Below are positions 60,101 through 64,000 of a stretch of DNA of 64,000 bases, piece after piece. The stretch's first letter is position 1. Each line of letters begins with the position of its first letter. Location: the NCBI GenBank assembly GCA_002917075.1, contig NTMA01000052.1, positions 124,001 through 188,000 on the forward strand, read 5' to 3'. A program made the translations under genes and the position numbers. The DNA is from Hawksworthiomyces lignivorus (lineage: Eukaryota > Ascomycota > Sordariomycetes > Ophiostomatales > Ophiostomataceae). The notes beneath the pieces were generated by a model that searched no databases, was not told where the DNA came from, and saw only the letters and a program-made list of their open reading frames with translations.

Positions 60101-61319
60101 TATAACTCCCACAGAGGCAACACGGAGTCAGCCAACCGCCGTCCCGTCTTCCGGGGAAGCCAGTGATCCGCACACGACCCAGATCGCACAGGACGCTTTC
60201 AATCCAAGCAACACCAAACACAATAGTGCTCTCCTGGCACATCAAAGTCCCGATCCAAACGGCGCATTCGAGTCTCCTGTGAAGACCACCATCAATGCCG
60301 AAGACGGCGTGATCGATGTGGACATTCCGTTTCCAGACTACATTAGGTCGTTTGAGACCGCTGTCAGCTCGCCATCGAGCAGCGGCTTCTTGTCTACCCC
60401 TGGTTTTGGAAGTGGCCTGGACGCCTTTGAACAGTCTTGTCGCATCTCCGTCGACGGCGACCTCCCTGCGAACGTGGCTGGCTGGCTTCAGGGCTACCAC
60501 CCTGATTTCTGCCTTCAAGCAATTCCGCCACAGGGCAACTTGCTCGCGCAGATCAAGGAGTCCCTCCGCCTCGAACCATGGCCTTCCACTCTTGCCGCCG
60601 AGGTAGAGCAGGGCCAGACGCACGAGAGATGGGTAGATGTATCCACCGCTACCGTGGTCGACACTGCCAAATTAGCCATTACCCGAGTGCGTTACAGTCG
60701 CCTTATTCGGCCAAAGCAGTCTGCAGACGTAACTACCCCAGACAGCGGCAATGGGCCCGCATCCCCGCCCACCTTTCCTTCATCGTCGGTGCCGCATGAA
60801 ATGCACCAGATAGACGAGAGATTTGTGGAAGAGCCTATCCTGTCAACAGATAGCATTTTGACGAGGGCCATTGAGCGCGTCATTGCCCAGGGCGTTGCAG
60901 GGGCAAGCCGCACGAGCTTTGACCATCTAGCAAGTGGCGGAAGCACCGTTGACAGCAGCGGAATAAGCACGGACAACTCAGCCCAATCGTCGCGCTCGGC
61001 TAGCATCCAACGGGGTCGGCGGGATAGCGTCTCCGTCGGGCCAGACGAGGCGTATCCGACTCCGCCCCGATTCGTTAATCCGTCACCTACCGCCCCTCTG
61101 ACGCCGCTCGGGCTGGAGGAAGTTCCTCGGGCAGAGTGCAAGACGGTGATCTTGTCCGCTTTGGAGGAGCTCATTCGAGATGTCGTGCTGAGCAAAGACA
61201 GGGACGAACATGTCGATAACGATGGCCACCATGATCAGGCAGACGAGTCAGCGGAGCCTAGCGTCCTCAGAAGTGCCGTGCAGTCGTGGTTGGAGACTAT
61301 TGATATGAGCGAGATCTGA
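57114..61319 (+). CDS. LST4: Lst4 / folliculin-interacting protein (FNIP) homologue
   Basis: Intronless, 1401 residues from ATG 57114. Lst4 with Lst7 (folliculin) forms the vacuolar GAP that acts on the Rag GTPase Gtr2 to activate TORC1 when amino acids return. The FNIP N-terminal longin-type region is recognisable in pieces: RDVRVVIMQEG...SCLLYD (near residue 97), SCIFGTSELLAYRGTSTKVHVLPS (matching the FNIP block around FGSVAMSYKGSTLKIH), RRVLITRLFPV, and TPMYAIALIVNLPQPPTPLP (near 365), followed by DENN-like helices (ITQHWDIIMRALTQMQ; TGQNRWGIWREEARWVSRW). A Gln run sits at about residues 605-630 (CAG/CAA mixed). The C-terminal FNIP domain has SCRISVDGDLPANVAGWLQGYHPDFCLQAIPP (near 1114). 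Long Ser-rich disordered stretches lie between. An in-frame GTG nine codons upstream was not used. Confidence 0.88.
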   Translation: MLGKLFNLGTGAGASAGSSAASHAGQPAGVPELVSSLDSVQEDLHTRSLLYPDAQALFQHRHDQVFPLPSSPKLSAAAAIGSAFDYDADVDLDMRDVRVVIMQEGISSMPSCLLYDSQAPPPPPPTPSVPDRPSTMGGLSHFNHGLQDSSRRVPTSPRKPSLGHGARPVIIQPDSPQLRQSATFDRRPSLHRRSHSRLESDMQRAYREYADEINIFSSCIFGTSELLAYRGTSTKVHVLPSDSRPADLSSSIFHDGRGSLGRSSMRSSKLSQSFSSESAAMFSPPPTSSSSSVATSSLRTGDRRRVLITRLFPVTLPNDEDPVSTVTPHSRVSEESGNSGGYPFPASVDDETLKKKKKPKPKQKRTPMYAIALIVNLPQPPTPLPMQVASASRNTFRGPGSYSEQESFPSSYGSGRRVGWALATAAVGGNAGNGLGIDMSGTESTLAGSAVSGGTIGATTDIEERMDPITQHWDIIMRALTQMQTAVSSTILTLLRAADVASPDPYPPSVSPYISRTTSFSGRRSGEGSGFMKAPKSNAKLVTLMPNALMDMERISCEVDSARSRIAVGLRALRVVTGQNRWGIWREEARWVSRWAASIREKTSQQESQQPQQHQQQQEQQQQQQQQQQATHLQPSAPNQQLSQIQDPFLFNLLTAFLSTHTDWLQALSPAKYRKRHLMLQSSKGSDDSLSSRTIVVCRDKIAARRIIFLLSAFLPAAQSFPGTVRAHRPSTSMSWGALSQSPPASFVVPILKEQSLRRKINRRGPGGGRRSSHSRNLSLQSQSVDGSGVPRSASMSVTGAPPPLAHLHFHRGQHERRPSDTASIRTANLPFTGNDFNTRKSSAATTTTITSDATIPHFTTLQRVDTALLTRPDSSASSAAADDLKRTLQRGESNASQQSPMFPLQHQVSTGSADSDSRNQSLRWGSMLSGFLTGRRRDSNAGGHSRTSSTSSWDPLGRRSNVPPSPIKSGHGAIPGDSRQQHDQNYEAGIEQHLDITPTEATRSQPTAVPSSGEASDPHTTQIAQDAFNPSNTKHNSALLAHQSPDPNGAFESPVKTTINAEDGVIDVDIPFPDYIRSFETAVSSPSSSGFLSTPGFGSGLDAFEQSCRISVDGDLPANVAGWLQGYHPDFCLQAIPPQGNLLAQIKESLRLEPWPSTLAAEVEQGQTHERWVDVSTATVVDTAKLAITRVRYSRLIRPKQSADVTTPDSGNGPASPPTFPSSSVPHEMHQIDERFVEEPILSTDSILTRAIERVIAQGVAGASRTSFDHLASGGSTVDSSGISTDNSAQSSRSASIQRGRRDSVSVGPDEAYPTPPRFVNPSPTAPLTPLGLEEVPRAECKTVILSALEELIRDVVLSKDRDEHVDNDGHHDQADESAEPSVLRSAVQSWLETIDMSEI

Positions 61320-63387
61320 CGTGGTTCATGTGGCTGAGGCCACGCGCACGATTGTCTTTTCCAGCTTGCCCCAATCCACTATTTGTTACTGAGTCCTTTT
61401 CTCCCACTTTGTTTTATTCTCTTTCCTTTTCTACTTAATTGCTTTCCCCTGATTCTTCCGTTTCTACGTCAATGATACCAGTCTTTTTTTTTGCATTTAT
61501 GCTAGCAGGTCGGCGTTTTCTACTATTCACTTTATCATGTTGTTCGTCTTCATTTTGTCTGATTTATAGGATCGATGTACATTTAGAAGCATCAAACCGG
61601 TGTATGAGCGTCGTTGTTGTTAGGAGGGAAATGGGTAATGTTACGAAACTAGAGGTTACGTCTAATCACGTTCTATGACATAGTCGCAGAATACAAATAT
61701 ATGATACGCGAGAATAAAAGAAGCAGCATCTCTGCACTCAGTGCCAGGCTTTGGCCTTTGACAGTTTATGCTCGATACATTAGAGATCAATAAATAACGG
61801 ACTCTTCTTCGTATGCTTTAGAGCAAGGCGAAGAAGAACACAGGTAAGACGAAGCTAGACTAAGTGAAATACCTCTCCTTCCGATCACATCTGCTCTCTC
61901 TGGTATTCCCCTGTTTCCCCGTCTCTATGAAATCTAATAACGTCTCCGTTTGGCTCCGATTAATAGTCATTACTGGCAGTTATTACAGGATGGCAAATTT
62001 GAGTCCCTAGAACAGAGCGGAAAATGGCAACGCAAGGCTTCTCAAAAAGGCAAAAATGAAAAGATCTACACCTGATTTTTAACTTGCATTCTTTCCATCT
62101 ACTCCTTTTCAGTAAAACTTCTGCTTGCAAAACTATCAACGTATGAAAGACTGGACTGAACAAATAAAACCAATCAGTGTTTTCTGACTGAATCCGAATG
62201 CTAGAACTCGCACAACCAAGAAAGCAAAATTTTCTGTTCAGGTCAATTGAATTGCAAACTTTTCTTTCTTGTGTTTACCTAATATTTCGCGGCATTATTA
62301 GCCTCTCATATATATCAATAAATGAATATATGCAGGCACTGCTCAATGCTTCCGGATAAAAGTTTAAAATGCTGTTCATTTTCAGACCATCCTCCGAAGG
62401 AAATGCTCTGTACAGCTGAACCCATAACCTCGGAGAGTCAATTTGCCAACATAAATCAGGTCAAATATCGCATGTCTGAGTGAATCATTTCGGCCTGCTG
62501 AGTCATTTAAGAAAGTAGACTCTTCAATGGCGTCTGCATCAACAAAACAGGGTTAACTGTCTGGCTTGTTCTCTTTGCTTGTCTTGTAATTGCGTCTTGT
62601 GGTCTCGTTTTCAGATTCCCTCCTCCAGAGCGTCAAGCTAAAGATGAAAAGTCGTCCTCCCACGCGTCCTACCTTTCTTCCATGTTTATCCCTTGCCGTC
62701 TCTCCCTTCTCTCGTTAAAACGGGGAAGGCCCCCGTTTTCTCCTCATGGTTACTTTCGTGCCGCTCATATCCTAACGAGAGAATGATGATAGATGGGTGA
62801 GCTAAGCCCTGAGAAATGAGGAGACATAACTTTGAGATGGCGAATTGGCTCAGCCGGGGTTGGAAGAAACCGACTTCTTCCTCGCCTAGGATTCTTTGAT
62901 TTGCCTACGGACTTATTCGCGGTTTTCTAAGGTTGTTGGTACGCTCCATCTCGATGGAGCTCCCATTTACCATCCCTCCTTGTCTCGTTCCCTCCGGCAG
63001 CCTTGGGTGCCTTAATATCTTTAATCAATTGCATCTTATGTTCCTTCCTTAATCCTTTGCCTTAGTTTCTGGGGCGCAAGTAAACTCTTTCATTCAATAT
63101 TTACGGCTCTCATTCCCGTCTGCTCGCTCTTCCATGTAGCATTCTCCATTTATAAAACAAGTATGCTTGGCCAACTCAGCGTCCACTCTTTCTTATAATC
63201 CTTTTTTTTTTTCCCCTTCCCATCGCCCTGCTTAGTCTATCGTTGGTGCGTCTCGGTCTAGTTACTGGTGCTCAGCTTCTTGATCCTTGGTTGTCGATCG
63301 CAGTGCCATTCTTTATAATTTTTCATTCATTTTTCAATATCTTCCGTACTACTAAGTTGCATCTTTTCTTCCCTACGGCTAGTCATT
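61320..63387. promoter_or_regulatory. Intergenic region upstream of the lactonase-like gene
   Basis: About 2 kb, AT-rich to 62,400, then more pyrimidine-rich. A CT-rich leader (63180-63387), including a T-run near 63206, precedes the next start. A GGGGAAGGCCCCC imperfect palindrome occurs near 62721. No gene is visible. Confidence 0.45.
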
Positions 63388-64000
63388 ATGTGGAATCCGA
63401 ACTCCGTGCTCCGCGCCGGCACCGCCGCGCTCGCCATTGGCTTCACCCAGCAGGTTGCTGCCACACTCGTCTACGTTACGTCATACGCTGGGACACTGAC
63501 ATCGCTCAACCTTACTCTTTCCACTTCGTCCAACTCGACAACAGCCACAATCCAGAAGCTGGCCGTGAATGATGGATGCGCCCCTCAGTCTTCCTGGCTG
63601 ACCTTGGACAAGCCCAATGGCATCCTCTACTGCTTGGATGAGAGCTTCGGCAAGCCCAACGGTACGCTGTCTTCGTACAAGACCAGTGCCAACGGTACCT
63701 TGACACAGATCAAGAAGGTGGAGACGCCTGGCGGCCCCGTGTTTGCCGTCATCTACGGCGAGGGCGGCAAGGGTCTGGCTGTTGCCGAATAGTAAGGATG
63801 CCTCCTGGTTAAGTTTGTTGAATGAAAAATCGGCTGCCGTTTAACTGATACGGTTCTCACTCTATTTTCTTCTAGTGCTGGCTCCTCTTTCTCATCCTAC
63901 CTCAAGGACCCTACCAAACTGAGCACCATCGAGCAGGTCACTTGGACTCTGCCGCACCCCGGCGCCAATGCCACCCGCCAAGAGGCTTCGCACCCGCACG
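63388..64000 (+). CDS. Secreted lactonase-type seven-bladed beta-propeller protein, partial
   Basis: Cut by the right edge. Exon 1, 63388-63791, and exon 2 from 63876 join through AATA|GTAAGG...TTCTAG|TGC in phase (LAVAEYAGSSFSSYLKD). The first about 25 residues (MWNPNSVLRAGTAALAIGFTQQVAA) form a signal peptide. The mature start LVYVTSYAGTLTSLNLT, then SWLTLDKPNGILYCLDE, LSSYKTSANGTLTQIKKVETPGGPVFAVI and HPHPGAN-like end, follow the 6-phosphogluconolactonase/carboxy-cis,cis-muconate cyclase family (lactonase fold, repeated blades). With a signal peptide and several N-glycosylation sequons it acts outside the cell, so a role in the pentose phosphate pathway is unlikely; substrate unknown. Confidence 0.85.

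Overview
This window comes from a filamentous ascomycete, probably a Sordariomycete. Genes carry short spliceosomal introns (about 50-130 nt, GTNNGT...YAG), and the families are fungal (Zn2Cys6 regulator with fungal transcription-factor domain, Dal5-type permease, Iml1, Lst4/FNIP, SAP-ended Ku70). The species cannot be told from the sequence alone. Exon models below were built by hand from splice motifs, reading phase and family alignment; most phases close exactly.

Layout. 1-1509 is the degenerate left-edge piece of a Ty1/copia retrotransposon. 2068-3543 (-) is mitochondrial ferrochelatase and 4393-6642 (+) is KU70, two GC-rich housekeeping genes sharing a divergent promoter. 6977-7317 holds a small secreted-protein gene broken by a stop codon in its signal peptide.

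7457-21592 is an AT-richer accessory cluster of six genes: MFS transporter, ornithine cyclodeaminase/mu-crystallin-like reductase, TauD-type dioxygenase, Zn2Cys6 regulator, isochorismatase-like hydrolase and Dal5-type permease. Each promoter region in it carries a CGG-N11-CCR palindrome. Three of these are near-identical (CGGAATATGRAAWTCCR) and a fourth close version lies upstream of the regulator itself. A Gal4-like zinc-cluster dimer is the expected reader, so the region looks like a self-contained regulon. Its substrate is unknown; an organic sulfonate or N-substituted amino acid is a guess from the enzyme mix. This is the main discovery candidate.

22507-25527 (+) is an unrecognised low-complexity nuclear-type protein with one conserved-looking Cys/His block. 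26437-28518 (-) is a DHA1-type MFS exporter. 31714-33221 (+) is a TMEM42/EamA-type membrane protein and 33950-35778 (-) a vacuolar Ca2+/H+ exchanger. 41142-47809 (-) is IML1, the DEPDC5 homologue of the SEACIT complex, 49780-51510 (+) a CDF zinc transporter, and 57114-61319 (+) an LST4/FNIP homologue. IML1 and LST4 both act on the Rag GTPases upstream of TORC1 at the vacuole, where the Ca2+ and Zn2+ transporters would also sit. The window ends inside a secreted lactonase-type beta-propeller gene (63388-64000). Long gene-poor stretches (28.5-31.7, 35.8-41.1, 51.5-57.1 kb) hold simple repeats and recurrent TACGGAGTA/TACTCGTAC motifs but no gene I can support. I saw no tRNA, rRNA or CRISPR array.
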